Assembly (NCBI RefSeq): GCF_000219625.1
Contig: NC_018212.1
Span: 1,240,001-1,304,000 of the forward strand
Origin: Zymoseptoria tritici IPO323
Lineage: Eukaryota; Ascomycota; Dothideomycetes; Mycosphaerellales; Mycosphaerellaceae
Direction: 5' to 3'
Length of the DNA stretch: 64,000 nucleotides
Shown one piece after another: positions 48,201 through 56,653 of the stretch. How positions within the stretch are numbered: the first letter of the stretch is position 1; each line of letters begins with the position of its first letter. The notes beneath the pieces are model-generated. The model saw only the letters and a program-made list of their open reading frames with translations. It did no database searches and was not told where the DNA came from. The translations under genes and the position numbers were made by a program.

Positions 48201-51200
48201 TAACTTAACGCGTGCGCGACTACTGTCGCCGACTACGAGAAGTTTATAGCTAGAAAACACGCCTCGGAAGCCGATGTCAAGGCCAAACTTCTATTAGTGC
48301 ATTAAGACCTGATTAAAGCGTTCTTACGCCGCGAGGCCGACACTCTGTCAGAGCACCGACCTAGCGTCGACTATGAAATCCACCTTAAAGAAGGCTCATC
48401 TCTGCCCTTCCGCCGACCGTACCGCCTCTCCTCACCCGAGGAAGACGCCTTAAAGAAATGGGTCGATAACATACTAGCTAAAGGCATGATCAGATCTTCT
48501 TCATCCGAAGTAGCAGCGCCGGTTATCGTCGTCCGCAAACCTAGTAGTGGCCTACGGGTCTGCATTAACTACAGGGCTCTGAACGCTCTAACAGTTAAAA
48601 GCTACTATCCAATTCCCTTAGTTTAAGATACCCTCGCGCGATTATCCGGAAAGAAATTCTTTACTAAGCTTGACATTATCGCAGCCTTTAACCGGATCCG
48701 CATTACGCAAGGCTATGAGCACAAAACCGCGTTTACTACAAGGTACGGCTAGTTCGAGTGTCTTGTAATGCCTTTCGGTCTTTATAACGCACTAAGCACA
48801 TTCCAATCGGCGATTAATTACTCCTTGCGCTACTATCTCGATAACTTCTGTTCGGCGTACCTCGACGACGTCCTAATCTTTAGCGATAATCTCGAAGACT
48901 ACATCTAGCATGTGCGCAAAGTGATCCTCCGCCTAAAGGAGGTAGGGCTGCCTATCGACATCGACAAATCCGAGTTTTATATGTAGTTAACCAAGTACCT
49001 AGGACTAATTATCTCCACGGAAGGCATTAGCATAGACCTAGACAAGGTCGCCGCGGTCCAGGAGTGGGAACAGCTAACGAGTATGAAGGACGTACAGTTA
49101 TTCCTCGGCTTCGCTAACTTCTATAGGCGCTTTATCGAGAAGTTCTTAAAGCTCGCCGCCCCCCTAACAGCCCTTATACGCATAGTGCCACTTGATCCAA
49201 ACCGCGACCCTTATGCGAAACTACTAACTGCCAAGTCGAGATATCTTCCTTTTGTCTAGTCAGCCGACTACTAGACGGCCTTCGAGGAAATAAAACGCCG
49301 GTTCACCTCCGCTCTAATATTGGCCTATTTTACACCTAGGCTGGAGACTATCCTTAAGACAGACGCCTCTAACTTTGTTACAGCCGCCATCCTATCGTAG
49401 AGGGGAACTGACGGTACTCTGCGACTAGTAGCCTACCTATCGCAGAAGATGTTACCTACTAAATGCAACTACGATATCTACGACAAAGAGCTAATAGCAA
49501 TCGTAAAGGCATTCGAGGAATGGAGACTAGAACTAGCCGCCGACGACGGCGAACTAGTAAAGGTCCTGTCAGACTATAAGAACCTTAAATACTTTATAAC
49601 TACTAAGGTCCTTAACCGCCGCTAGGCTCGATAGGCGGAATTCCTCTCCTAGTTTAACTTCACTATTTCCTTCGTCGCTAGGAAAAGCAATAGCAAGGCC
49701 GACACACTAACACGGCTCCCTTAACACCTTCTATCAAAGCCTAACGACCCACGGCTGACATACTAACATTAGACCATCCTTAAGAGAGCCAACCTTAACG
49801 CCTCCAGCCTCCTCGCATGCGCTATAAGGGACGTCGAGCCCTTACTCGCTGCCTCGGTCGAGTCGGCCTACTAAGGGAACTCGGCCTCCGCAAAGGAAGC
49901 ACGCCAAACTATCGCGCTCCTCTCCAAGAACGCCGAACAGTTACTACTGCTCGACCGACTAAAACTGAACCGAGACGACGTGCGCGCCCAAAACGGCATA
50001 CTATACTGTCGCAACCGCTACGGCTCCTGGAGCGTCTACGTCCCTAGCGAGAGTGATAACGACTATGCTACAGGCTCGTTACGCTCGCAGGTCCTACGCG
50101 ACTGCCACGACTTACCTACCGCTAGTCACGCAGGACTATCTAAAACCTTAGAGCTCGCGAGCCGGCAATTCTTCTGGCCTCGTATAGTACGCTCCATTAG
50201 TCGCTACCTTCGGAATTGTCGCTTATGTCGCAACAACAAGGCGAGCTAGCTTCCCTACCAAGTACTACTCCGCTCGCTCTACGCGCTAGCGAAACTATAG
50301 ACCGACATCACAGTTAACTTCGTCGTGGATCTACTAGCGAGTAAAAGCCGGTTAGATTAGACCACTTACCGAAACATCATAACTGTAACGGACCGCATAA
50401 CTAAGGAACGCCACCTAATCCCGGTCCTCTCGATAGAAGCGGACTACTGCACTCGCGTGTTTCTTCGCTACGTCTGGTCACGACACGGTTTTCTATTGAT
50501 AATAATCTCCGATAGAGGACCCTAATTCGTATCCGCCTTCTAGACACACTTGTGCAAAATCCTTAGAGTCTTACGCAAGCTGTCCTTATCTTTCCACCCT
50601 TAAACAGACGGGCAATCCGAGAATACTAACAAAACTATAGAGACCTACCTCCGAGCATTCGTATCGTACCGCCAAGGCGATTAGGTAGACTAGTTGCCTC
50701 TCGCCGAGTTTGTGGCAAATAACAACGTTTCCGAATCGACCAGCGTATCGCCCTTCTTCGCCAACACTAGTCGCAACCCGCGTTTTAACAACTTCGACAC
50801 AGAGATCGACATGCCGCCGTTGCCTTAACGTCAGCGCTTAGACGCCGAAGCGGCGCAAGCGTTCGCCTTAACTATGTCCCAATTGCACGACCACCTCTAG
50901 CTCCAACTCGAACTCGCCGCGGCGCGGTAGACAGATGCGGCAAACCTCTATCGCAAAGCTGGCCCTGCCTATGTTGCCGGCGACATAGTGTACCTCGATC
51001 GTCGCAACATCAAAACACAGCGACTAGCCCTTAAGTTGGATCACAAGCTCCTTAGACTATACCGCATCTCGAAAACTATGCCCGGTGCTTGCCGCCTAGA
51101 CCTCCCCTTAATAATAAAGATCGACAATATCTTTAATCATTCCCTACTTCGCCACTCGCCGAATAACCCCCTTCTAGGCTAAGCCGAACTACTAGCCCCT

Positions 51201-52588
51201 CTAGTAGTCGCTGTCGCGACGAGCGACGGTAAGTATGAAGAATACGAAGTTCAAGAAGTCTTGGATTATCGCTTAAGGAAGGCTAAGGGACGAAATAGCA
51301 AGAACAAGCTAAAGACCGAGGAGTTCTTAATCTATTAGAAAGGATACCCCCGGTTAGAGGCAACCTAGGAACCCGCTAGAGTTGTTAAACACGCAGCGTC
51401 CGCTATAGCTGACTTCCTTCACAACCACCCTAAGTTGTCTATTCACGTCGCCTTCAAACCACTACCAGGCTGGGTTCCGAACGAAGCTGTTACGCAGGAC
51501 AGCTAAGTCGAAACTCACGCCTATAGCCCGCAACGCTGCTACCGTCAGGTGTGCAGAGGCCTGTAGCATGCGCTCGTTCGGATTATCATTTGTACGCTAG
51601 TATCGACTTCGGTCTTCCGCCGCGTTAGACTTAATAACTAACGATGCGCGGGTTGATATAGAGCAACACGAGCCTGCGACCAGGGCCGCTAATAGAGGTC
51701 AGACACCGCGGATGCTGTTTACGCATCCTTCGAAGAACACCGTCGCCACCCTTAAGCAGCCACGTCTGCGCAAACAACCGTCCAGGCTCACGATCAACTC
51801 CTCGAATGTTATAGGAGTTCTCTAGCCTCTTATTAGCCGACTGTTTCTTAGCGGATTTAGCGTTTCCAGCTTCCGTACGAGTCGTTTCCGCAAGTCTCAA
51901 ATATTCGCACCGCCGTGCTCACCGGTCGCAATCTCGTCGCCCTACCGCTACACCGAACAACACCGCGCTCTACCACTGCGACACCTTACCGTCGCCGTAG
52001 CCACGTAACATCGCACATGTGCTGGAGCTTGCGCTTACCGCACCTTCACCATGCTCGCGGGCCTCTCGCCTTTTGAAGGGGGGGGTAGTGTTACGGCCGG
52101 TCTCCGCACCCACCTTCGGGATGCCTAAGGCCGCAACTGTTTCTGTATATCTTCGAGTCCTTCTCAGACTCTCTTCTATAGCATTGTATATGAACTTGTC
52201 TATTCACCGAGTTATTGGAATCACGTCTCTTCCTTCTGTTCAAGCCGTGACAAATAATAAGAATAATATACTCTTTTAGACTTACTAGGCGCGTTTCTAG
52301 GTTTATTACTAGAAGAAGTAGTCTTTTCTAGTACGGTATCCTTCTTCGGTATAGTTATATCCGTCGTTTTAGAGGCCTCTCTATTAGAGTATAGAGTACT
52401 AGTAGGAGTAATAATCCGAATAACCTTTCTAGGTACTATAAATAATTAGTATATAGATATATAGTAGTAATAAGTATATTATATACCTTGTAGGCGTTTT
52501 AAGGTAGTAGAAGGGCTACTTTTCCTAGTAGTTTTACGGAAAGTAAAACAAGAGCTAGAGCTATACTTCGAGTAGATAGAAGTAGACA
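21255..52588 (-). CDS. hAT cargo gene E, split by a 30.9-kb insertion in its last intron
   Basis: Three exons can be joined on the minus strand: 52588-52487, 52435-52286 and 21370-21255 (stop TAA at 21257-21255). Donors GTATAT and GTAAGT, acceptors TATAG, and phases all agree (phase 1 at both joins). Retrotransposon A (21,399-52,252) lies entirely inside the last intron, which without it would be about 55 bp with a TATTAATAAC-type branch site. The protein fragment, about 121 residues, is basic and Ser/Thr/Lys-rich ([44 protein letters not shown] pieces) and has no recognised domain. A further upstream exon may run into the (TAG)n tract at 52,639-52,889, whose minus strand reads as Thr codons in phase. 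Function unknown. Confidence 0.5.
21399..21562 (+). repeat. 5' LTR of element A
   Basis: 164 bp. By eye it differs from the 3' copy at eight sites, all transitions, seven of them CpA or TpG versus TpA. Confidence 0.92.
21563..21812 (+). other. Leader of element A, left part, with short repeats
   Basis: Untranslated leader. It ends in imperfect repeats of the type GCGCAC..GCGCTCTGGA that resume at 44715 on the other side of element B, so B landed inside this small repeat cluster. No obvious primer-binding site could be matched. Confidence 0.6.
21813..22036 (+). repeat. 5' LTR of element B
   Basis: 224 bp; about 14 differences from the 3' copy by eye, all transitions. TSD CTCGA at 21808-21812. 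Confidence 0.9.
22132..23390 (+). pseudogene. gag: gag of element B (multiple stops)
   Basis: Opens with [20 protein letters not shown] and continues as a helical Gag-like frame to about 23.4 kb. It is interrupted by many TAG and a few TAA codons and carries runs such as [12 protein letters not shown] and a Gly/Arg-rich stretch (RGRGGSRPG). The frame otherwise stays open and collinear, so damage is mainly point nonsense. Capsid function lost in this copy. Confidence 0.7.
23391..28427 (+). pseudogene. pol: pol of element B: protease, RT, RNase H, integrase, chromodomain
   Basis: Protease region near 23.45 kb ([13 protein letters not shown], with DCSA where D-S/T-G-A is expected). RT about 25.1-25.8 kb with [25 protein letters not shown] and an active site reading YLDN at 25572-25583 instead of YLDD. 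RNase H about 26.0-26.4 kb ([14 protein letters not shown]). Integrase about 27.0-27.6 kb ([21 protein letters not shown], ending near QTDS-stop-TERTNQ). C-terminal chromodomain about 28.17-28.27 kb ([20 protein letters not shown]). Stops at, for example, 25200-25202, 26334-26336 and 27549-27551 replace residues that are Trp or Gln in relatives. A retroposon interrupts the frame at 23,976-24,771. Confidence 0.85.
23976..24771 (+). mobile_element. CAAA-tailed non-LTR retroposon, copy 1
   Basis: 796 bp beginning GGCCG and ending in a (CAAA)n tail, flanked by a 17-bp duplication (ACATTAACGCCCTAGAC at 23959-23975 and 24772-24788). Its 3' two thirds match the copy at 62,539-63,393. Inside is a minisatellite of TCTCGAAATCCGCCTCGAAA-like units at about 24,055-24,165. 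Tail plus long variable duplications indicate target-primed reverse transcription, so it is a SINE or a 5'-truncated LINE; no RT frame is seen. Confidence 0.8.
28678..28951 (-). repeat. 3' LTR of element C
   Basis: 274 bp; only two differences from the other copy by eye (TGA/TAA contexts near 28813 and 28882). On the coding strand a purine-rich tract (AGGAGGGGGA) precedes it at about 28,955-28,966. Confidence 0.9.
29244..29286. repeat. Hairpin repeat 1 in element C
   Basis: AATGTTTCCTAGAC, 15-base loop, GTCTGGGAAACATT; 14-bp arms with one mismatch. Confidence 0.7.
29297..32268 (-). pseudogene. Additional ORF of element C with phytanoyl-CoA dioxygenase-like domain
   Basis: A frame of about 970 codons downstream of integrase, broken by roughly 17 in-frame TAG codons but otherwise open. 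The N-terminal part is low complexity with [16 protein letters not shown] repeats, then [20 protein letters not shown] (31947). The C-terminal half looks like a 2OG-Fe(II) oxygenase of the PhyH type: KHID (H-x-D; His codon 30241-30243, Asp 30235-30237), then [20 protein letters not shown] at the place of the family's substrate-side strand, and about 100 residues on LPHS (His 29938-29940) followed after ten residues by ERRT, fitting the distal His and the 2-oxoglutarate Arg. It is not an envelope-like protein: no signal or membrane segment. What it would oxidise is unknown. Confidence 0.6.
32775..32813. repeat. Hairpin repeat 2 in element C
   Basis: TGTTTGCCAGAC and GTCTGGCAAACA, perfect 12-bp arms around a 15-base loop. 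Confidence 0.75.
33113..33139. repeat. Hairpin repeat 3 in element C
   Basis: TTTGCTAGAC, loop CACCA, GTCTAGGAAACA; a version with CpA/TpG to TpA changes on both arms. Confidence 0.65.
33169..33199. repeat. Hairpin repeat 4 in element C
   Basis: ATGTTTGCCAGAC, five-base centre, GTCTGGGAAACAT; one mismatch in 13-bp arms. Confidence 0.75.
33238..36140 (-). pseudogene. pol: pol of element C: RT, RNase H, integrase
   Basis: Minus-strand frame with many TAG codons. RT about 36.1-35.4 kb: [21 protein letters not shown] (the catalytic DD is kept) and [12 protein letters not shown]. RNase H about 35.3-34.9 kb ([37 protein letters not shown]). Integrase about 34.5-33.9 kb: the Cys pair in VGKCPECLL, core [10 protein letters not shown], and [17 protein letters not shown]. 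The C-terminal region includes [20 protein letters not shown]. Frame ends TAG at 33238-33240. No chromodomain seen, so this is a different Gypsy lineage from A and B. Confidence 0.82.
36141..37331 (-). pseudogene. Linker region of element C between protease and RT
   Basis: The minus strand remains broadly open with TAG interruptions (for example [14 protein letters not shown] and [14 protein letters not shown]), so it probably encodes the connection between protease and RT with one or two frameshifts. Hairpin repeat 5 (36850-36874) is embedded in this reading. Confidence 0.5.
36850..36874. repeat. Hairpin repeat 5 in element C
   Basis: TTTGCCAGACCC, two-base centre, GGTCTGGGAAA. Lies inside the presumed Pol reading frame. 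Confidence 0.65.
37332..40187 (-). pseudogene. gag: gag and protease of element C
   Basis: Starts [15 protein letters not shown] (ATG at 40187; another in-frame ATG is at 40319). Capsid-like part about 39.8-39.2 kb ([33 protein letters not shown]). A zinc knuckle near 38.87-38.82 kb reads [14 protein letters not shown], with Tyr (codon 38843-38841) where the CCHC His should be. A Pro/Ser-rich stretch follows, then a protease-like end at 37.38-37.33 kb ([13 protein letters not shown], where D-E/T-G-S is expected). TAG codons recur throughout. Confidence 0.72.
40335..40361. repeat. Hairpin repeat 6 in element C
   Basis: GTTTGCCAGAC, loop TATTA, GTCTGGGAAAC; just upstream of gag on its coding strand. 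Confidence 0.75.
40599..40637. repeat. Hairpin repeat 7 in element C
   Basis: TGTTTACCAGAC, 15-base loop, GTCTGGGAAACA. Confidence 0.72.
40966..41270. repeat. Direct repeat, unit 1, in the leader of element C
   Basis: About 305 bp containing TGAAGTTTTCCAGGTACTT, a run of CTTTTT/TTTCTC and the palindromic word CCTGCCTCGGCAGG; repeated at 41301-41635. Confidence 0.75.
41301..41635. repeat. Direct repeat, unit 2, in the leader of element C
   Basis: Second copy of the preceding unit, diverged and slightly longer because the CCTGCCTCGGCAGG / CACCGGCAGG part is extended. Leader location suggests untranslated packaging or regulatory sequence (inference). Confidence 0.75.
42123..42396 (-). repeat. 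5' LTR of element C
   Basis: 274 bp. On the coding strand it is followed by TTTTGGTAGACGATG, which could contain a primer-binding site starting TGG; the matching tRNA was not identified. Confidence 0.9.
42397..43170 (-). pseudogene. Antisense Cys-rich ORF in the 3' part of element B, interrupted by element C
   Basis: On the minus strand, opposite to B's gag-pol, a frame reads [68 protein letters not shown] and [20 protein letters not shown], with TAG/TAA interruptions at Gln/Trp-like positions. It stays open up to the insertion point of C (FERLIIADI) and, across C, continues in frame at 28677 ([11 protein letters not shown]..) toward about 28.43 kb. The paired CxxC motifs suggest a zinc-binding domain. 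I recall Cys-rich frames of this style near fungal transposons but cannot name a family. Confidence 0.5.
43171..44485. other. 3' non-coding part of element B
   Basis: Contains an (ACT)n-like stretch near 43,398-43,423 and many short interrupted frames. A GGTTCGATTCC word at about 44,379 resembles a Pol III B box, but no tRNA could be folded around it. A purine tract precedes the 3' LTR. Confidence 0.5.
44486..44709 (+). repeat. 3' LTR of element B
   Basis: 224 bp; begins TATTAGGG in place of TGTCAGGG. TSD CTCGA at 44710-44714. Confidence 0.9.
44715..45377 (+). other. Leader of element A, right part
   Basis: Continues the GTGCGCTAGA/CTCTGGA repeats interrupted by B, then about 500 bp of untranslated leader up to the gag ATG in the context AAAATGG. 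Confidence 0.6.
45378..47530 (+). pseudogene. gag: gag of element A (stops and a frameshift)
   Basis: Starts [19 protein letters not shown] coiled-coil-like segment ([30 protein letters not shown]), an Arg/Asp-rich stretch ([17 protein letters not shown]), the capsid region ([35 protein letters not shown]) and a zinc-knuckle relic ([16 protein letters not shown]; Tyr where His is expected) follow in order. The capsid half is in another frame, so there is at least one indel near 46.76 kb, besides many TAG codons. Confidence 0.75.
47531..51506 (+). pseudogene. pol: pol of element A: protease, RT, RNase H, integrase, chromodomain
   Basis: The protease region is poorly preserved (about 47.6-47.9 kb). 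RT about 48.37-49.1 kb: [41 protein letters not shown] and the intact active site YLDDVLIFS (about 48.86 kb). RNase H about 49.34-49.7 kb ([15 protein letters not shown]). Integrase about 50.1-50.8 kb with an HHCC zinc-binding motif ([10 protein letters not shown]...CRLCRNNKA) and the catalytic core around [16 protein letters not shown]. Chromodomain about 51.24-51.42 kb ([24 protein letters not shown]). Stops are mostly TAG at Trp/Gln positions. Confidence 0.87.
51507..52088 (+). other. 3' untranslated part of element A
   Basis: No sense gene. An 89-codon open frame on the minus strand (51631-51900) has no recognisable similarity. Ends in the polypurine tract. Confidence 0.5.
52089..52252 (+). 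repeat. 3' LTR of element A
   Basis: 164 bp, TGTTACGG to CCGTGACA, followed by target duplication AATAA. Confidence 0.92.
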
Positions 52589-52638
52589 CTATATTATTAT
52601 TAATAAAAGTACTTAAGTAAATATAGAATAGTACTTAC

Positions 52639-52889
<251 letters not shown>

Positions 52890-52978
52890 TATAAAGAAGA
52901 CTTTTATAAAGAGAATAAGAAGAACTATATATATATAATACTATCTAATAAAGCGGTATTCTCTTAATAGAATAAGAT

Positions 52979-53260
52979 AGCGGTAGAACTAGTACTCTTT
53001 AATCTAGAGAAGTAGCGGTTTATTTAATATAGCGGTAGAACTAGCACTCTTTAGTCTAGAGAAGTAGCAGTTTATTTAATATAGCGGTAGAACTAGTACT
53101 CTTTAGTCTAAAGAAGTAGCGGTTTATTTAATATAGCGGTAGAACTAGCACTCTTTAGTCTAAAGAAGTAGCGGTTTATTTAATATAGCGGTAAAGCTAG
53201 TACTCTTTAGTCGAGAAAAGTAGCGGTTTATTTAAGATAGTAGTAAAGCTAGTACTCTTT
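52979..53260. repeat. 52-bp minisatellite with AGCGGTAGAACTAG
   Basis: About five units of roughly 52 bp, each with ATAGCGGTAGAACTAG, ACTCTTTAGTCTA and GTAGCGGTTTATTTAATA. Confidence 0.85.
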
Positions 53261-53379
53261 AGTCTAAGTAGAGAACTAGTACTTTACTTATAAAAGCACT
53301 TTATTTAATATAGTAGTTTATTTAAAAGACTATGTTTAAGACCTAGGGTTAATTTATATACTTAACCGTAGTAAGAAGA

Positions 53380-54050
53380 TCTTCTATATATCTTTATCTA
53401 AGTTGTCTACGCTTATCTACTATCTAGCTCGGTAGAATCGACTTCTAGCGAACGCCTTACGTTTATAAGAGAACGAGTCGAGCTAGACTAATTCCGAGAC
53501 CGGGGATCGATTTCTACGGAAAAATGTAGTTAGGAAGACGTTCTATATATCTCTATCCGACTCCTTCGTTGTTTTCTACTATCTAGCTCGGTAGAATAGC
53601 GAACGCCTTACGTTTACGAGAGAACGAGTCGAGCTAGACTAATTCCGAGACCGGGAATCGATTTCTACGGAAAAATGCAGTTAGGAAGACGTTCTATATA
53701 TCTCTATCCGACTCCTTCGTCGTTTTCTACTATCTAGCTCGGTAGAATAGCGAACGCCTTACGTTTACGAGAGAACGAGTCGAGCTAGACTAATTCCGAG
53801 ACCGGGAATCGATTTCTACGGAAAAATGCAGTTAGGAAGACGTTCTATATATCTCTATCCGACTCCTTCGTCGTTTTCTACTATCTAGCTCGGTAGAATA
53901 GCGAACGCCTTACGTTTACGAGAGAACGAGTCGAGCTAGACTAATTCCGAGACCGGGGATCGATTTCTACGGAAAAATGCAGTTAGAAAGACGTTCTATA
54001 TATCTCTATCCGACTCCTTCGTCGTTTTCTACTATCTAGCTCCGTAGAAT
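53380..54050. repeat. 151-bp tandem repeat array
   Basis: About four and a half units; the word GACGTTCTATATATCTC recurs near 53538, 53688, 53839 and 53990. Each unit contains CTATCTAGCTCGGTAGAAT and a reverse-complement-like GAGTCGAGCTAGACTA. Confidence 0.88.
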
Positions 54051-54235
54051 CGATTCTTAAGTATATATCTTTATTTATAAGGTACCTAGTAGAGCTATAC
54101 TACTTTTAAGACTAGTATTAGCTTCTATATAAAGACATAGTAAGTAACTTATTCTATATTTTAAGTAGCTTCTATTATAGGAATTAGTAGCTCTAATAAG
54201 TAAGCTATATAAATTCCTTACTATACGTCTTCTAG

Positions 54236-54582
54236 TCCTAACTAATCCCTTAACCGAACGCCTAACTAATCCCTTAACCGAACGCCTTAAGCCTTAGATA
54301 AACAAATCCCTTTACCCTTAACTAATCCCTTAACCGAACGCCTTAAGCCTTAGATAAACAAATCCCTTTACCCTTAACTAATCCCTTAACTAAACGCCTT
54401 AAGCCTTAGATAAACAAATCCCTTTACCCTTAACTAATCCCTTAACCGAACGCCTTAAGCCTTAGATAAACAAATCCCTTTACCCTTAACTAATCCCTTA
54501 ACCGAACGCCTTAAGCCTTAGATAAACAAACCCCTTTACCCTTAACTAATCCCTTAACCGAACGCCTTAAGCCTTAATTCCT
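54236..54582. repeat. 56-bp minisatellite
   Basis: About six units of ACTAATCCCTTAACCGAACG plus CCTTAAGCCTTAGATAAACA. The CCCTTAAC words resemble but are not fungal telomere repeats (CCCTAA). Confidence 0.85.
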
Positions 54583-55357
54583 TTAAAGTACCTCTTCTAT
54601 ATCCGGTATATAAAGATCGAAAGTATTCCGGATATCCTCGTACGTTAGAGTCCTTAACTCGTCCCTTGTAGATCTAGAAGTAAGATCCTTAATAAGTACC
54701 TTCTCGGTATCTCTATACTCGGTATTAAAGATATTAAGGTCCCCGAGAAAGAATAGATCGTCTAGAATATCGGAGTAAAGATAGAAGTCGCGTCGTTCTA
54801 GAATAGTATTCCGAATCGAAAAGAACTCTAGCTTTAGTATAACTCCCTTAGCTAAAAAGTCCCGGGTAAGAGCTATAAATTAGTATTTAGTATATAACTA
54901 TTAGAATATATACTTAATACTTACTTTGGTCCCGGAAGTAAATAGAGTAGCGTATAATATAGAGGTTTAGTACTCTTATTAAAGAGTATAGATTCGAGTC
55001 CTCGGAATATTTAATATTATAAAGATAGGTATTATAGTCGATATTAATATCCGGAGAGGTATATATTACGTCTAAGAGTTAAGTTATTAGTATAATAATA
55101 TATTGTTAGTATATAATACTAGTATATAACATACCTAGTAGCTCCTTATAAGACGTATAGTTATAGTACTTAAGGCGTTTTAAATAGTAGACCGCTCTAA
55201 TCCGATTAAGATATTCGACAAGCTCGTTATTAGAAATAAAGTTATTAATAATAGCCTTTAGGGTCCGGTCTAGACGGGTAGGCGGAACGCTTAGGTCGTT
55301 TTTAATAGTATTTTTAATAAGAGAGAGCAGAGTTTCGTCCCGGATAGGAAGCGACAT
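54583..55357 (-). CDS. hAT cargo gene F: intact three-exon gene of unknown function
   Basis: Exons 55357-55135, 55071-54925 and 54872-54583 with introns of 63 and 52 bp (donors GTATGT and GTAAGT, branch TACTAAC and ACTAAT, acceptors CTTAG and TATAG). Phases match and the product is 219 residues with no stop. It starts MSLPIRDETLLSLIKNTIKN and ends PDIEEVL. It is mixed alpha-helical, rich in Leu, Ile, Asn, Tyr and Asp; no membrane segment or known motif. It lacks Trp, His and Cys, has one Gln and no Met after the start: the residues whose codons contain CpA or TpG. A (TAG)n tract lies directly upstream. Function unknown. Confidence 0.62.
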
Positions 55358-55360
55358 TAT

Positions 55361-55524
<164 letters not shown>

Positions 55525-55599
55525 ATTGTTATTGTTATAATAAAGAAGTATCTTTTATAGATAGTTCTATAGCTATATATATTAAGACGATAAGATCTT

Positions 55600-56156
55600 T
55601 TACTAAATAGCGGTAATTCTAAATATTAGTAAAGCGGTAATTCTAAATATTAGTAGAGCGGTAGAACTAAGTTATAATAGAGCGGTAGGACTAGATAATA
55701 GTATAGCGGTAAGTCTAAATATAGGCCTATTAATAGTTTAAAGTATTAGTATACTATAGAGCGGTAGTTCTAAATATTAATATAACGGTAGAACTAGATA
55801 GTAGTAATACAGCGGTAGAACTAGATAGTAATAGAGCGGTAGGATTAGATAATAGTATAGCGGTAAGTCTAAATATAGGCCTATTAATAGTTTAAAGTAT
55901 TAGTATACTATAGAGCGGTAGTTCTTAACGTTAATATAACGGTAGAACTAGATAGTAGTAATACAGCGGTAGAACTAGATAGTAATAGAGCGGTAGGACT
56001 AGATAATAGTATAGCGGTAAGTCTAAATATAGGCCTATTAATAGTTTAAGGTATTAGTATACTATAGAGCGGTAGTTCTAAACGTTAATATAACGGTAGA
56101 ACTAGATAGTAGTAATATAGCGGTAGAACTAGATAGTAATAGTAGCTCCTAGACTA
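55600..56156. repeat. 154-bp tandem repeat with GCGGTAGAACTAGATAG words
   Basis: About three units; GCGGTAAGTCTAAATATAGG recurs near 55706, 55860 and 56014. Each unit has four to five AGCGGTA or ACGGTA motifs. Confidence 0.87.
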
Positions 56157-56653
56157 TACTATAGATTAAATTATAGATAAAGAGTATAAAAACAGTCTAA
56201 CTACTATTCTAAATACTCTATTTAACTCTAGTATATCTAAAATAAAAAGTTATATACTAAGGTACTAATAAATATTAGATTTTTATAAGTAAATAGTAGT
56301 ATCTATACTATTTATTATAAGACAGCATTCTTAAATACTCTATAGTGTATTAACAGCCTAAATAGACTATGTTGCTATATAAATATACTATAATATAGCT
56401 TTTCTATTTATTTTAGGCTAAATCTTTAAAGAGTAACTTTAGGGAAAATCTTAGATTTAAAGAGCAACTATTAATATATAGACTTAAAACTTTTAATAGA
56501 GCATGTTTATAGTAGAAAGACTCTATTTATAAAATATCTCGTAATTCGTAGCAGAATTGCTTTACGTATACCCGGCTTTGTCTAAATTTCAAAAACTCCA
56601 AACAAAAGAAAAAGATAGACTATAAGAGATGTCGGCCGTTATAGAACGCGAAA
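56157..56653. other. AT-rich interior of the hAT
   Basis: TpA-rich DNA without a recognised gene; 3' flank of gene G. Confidence 0.5.

Larger units (their letters stand above)
21399..52252 (+). mobile_element. LTR retrotransposon A (Gypsy, chromovirus type)
   Basis: 164-bp LTRs at 21399-21562 and 52089-52252 begin TGT(C/T)ACGG and end CCGTGACA. AATAA precedes the first and follows the second, a 5-bp target duplication. A purine tract (GAAGGGGGGGG) lies just before the 3' LTR. Gag and Pol read plus at 45.4-51.5 kb. Without element B in its leader it would be about 7.9 kb, normal for a Gypsy element. A chromodomain follows integrase. Confidence 0.92.

Noticed and set aside
54236..54582. Telomere-like CCCTTAAC repeats
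   Set aside because: The period is 56 bp with a complex unit, not tandem CCCTAA, and the array is internal to the transposon.
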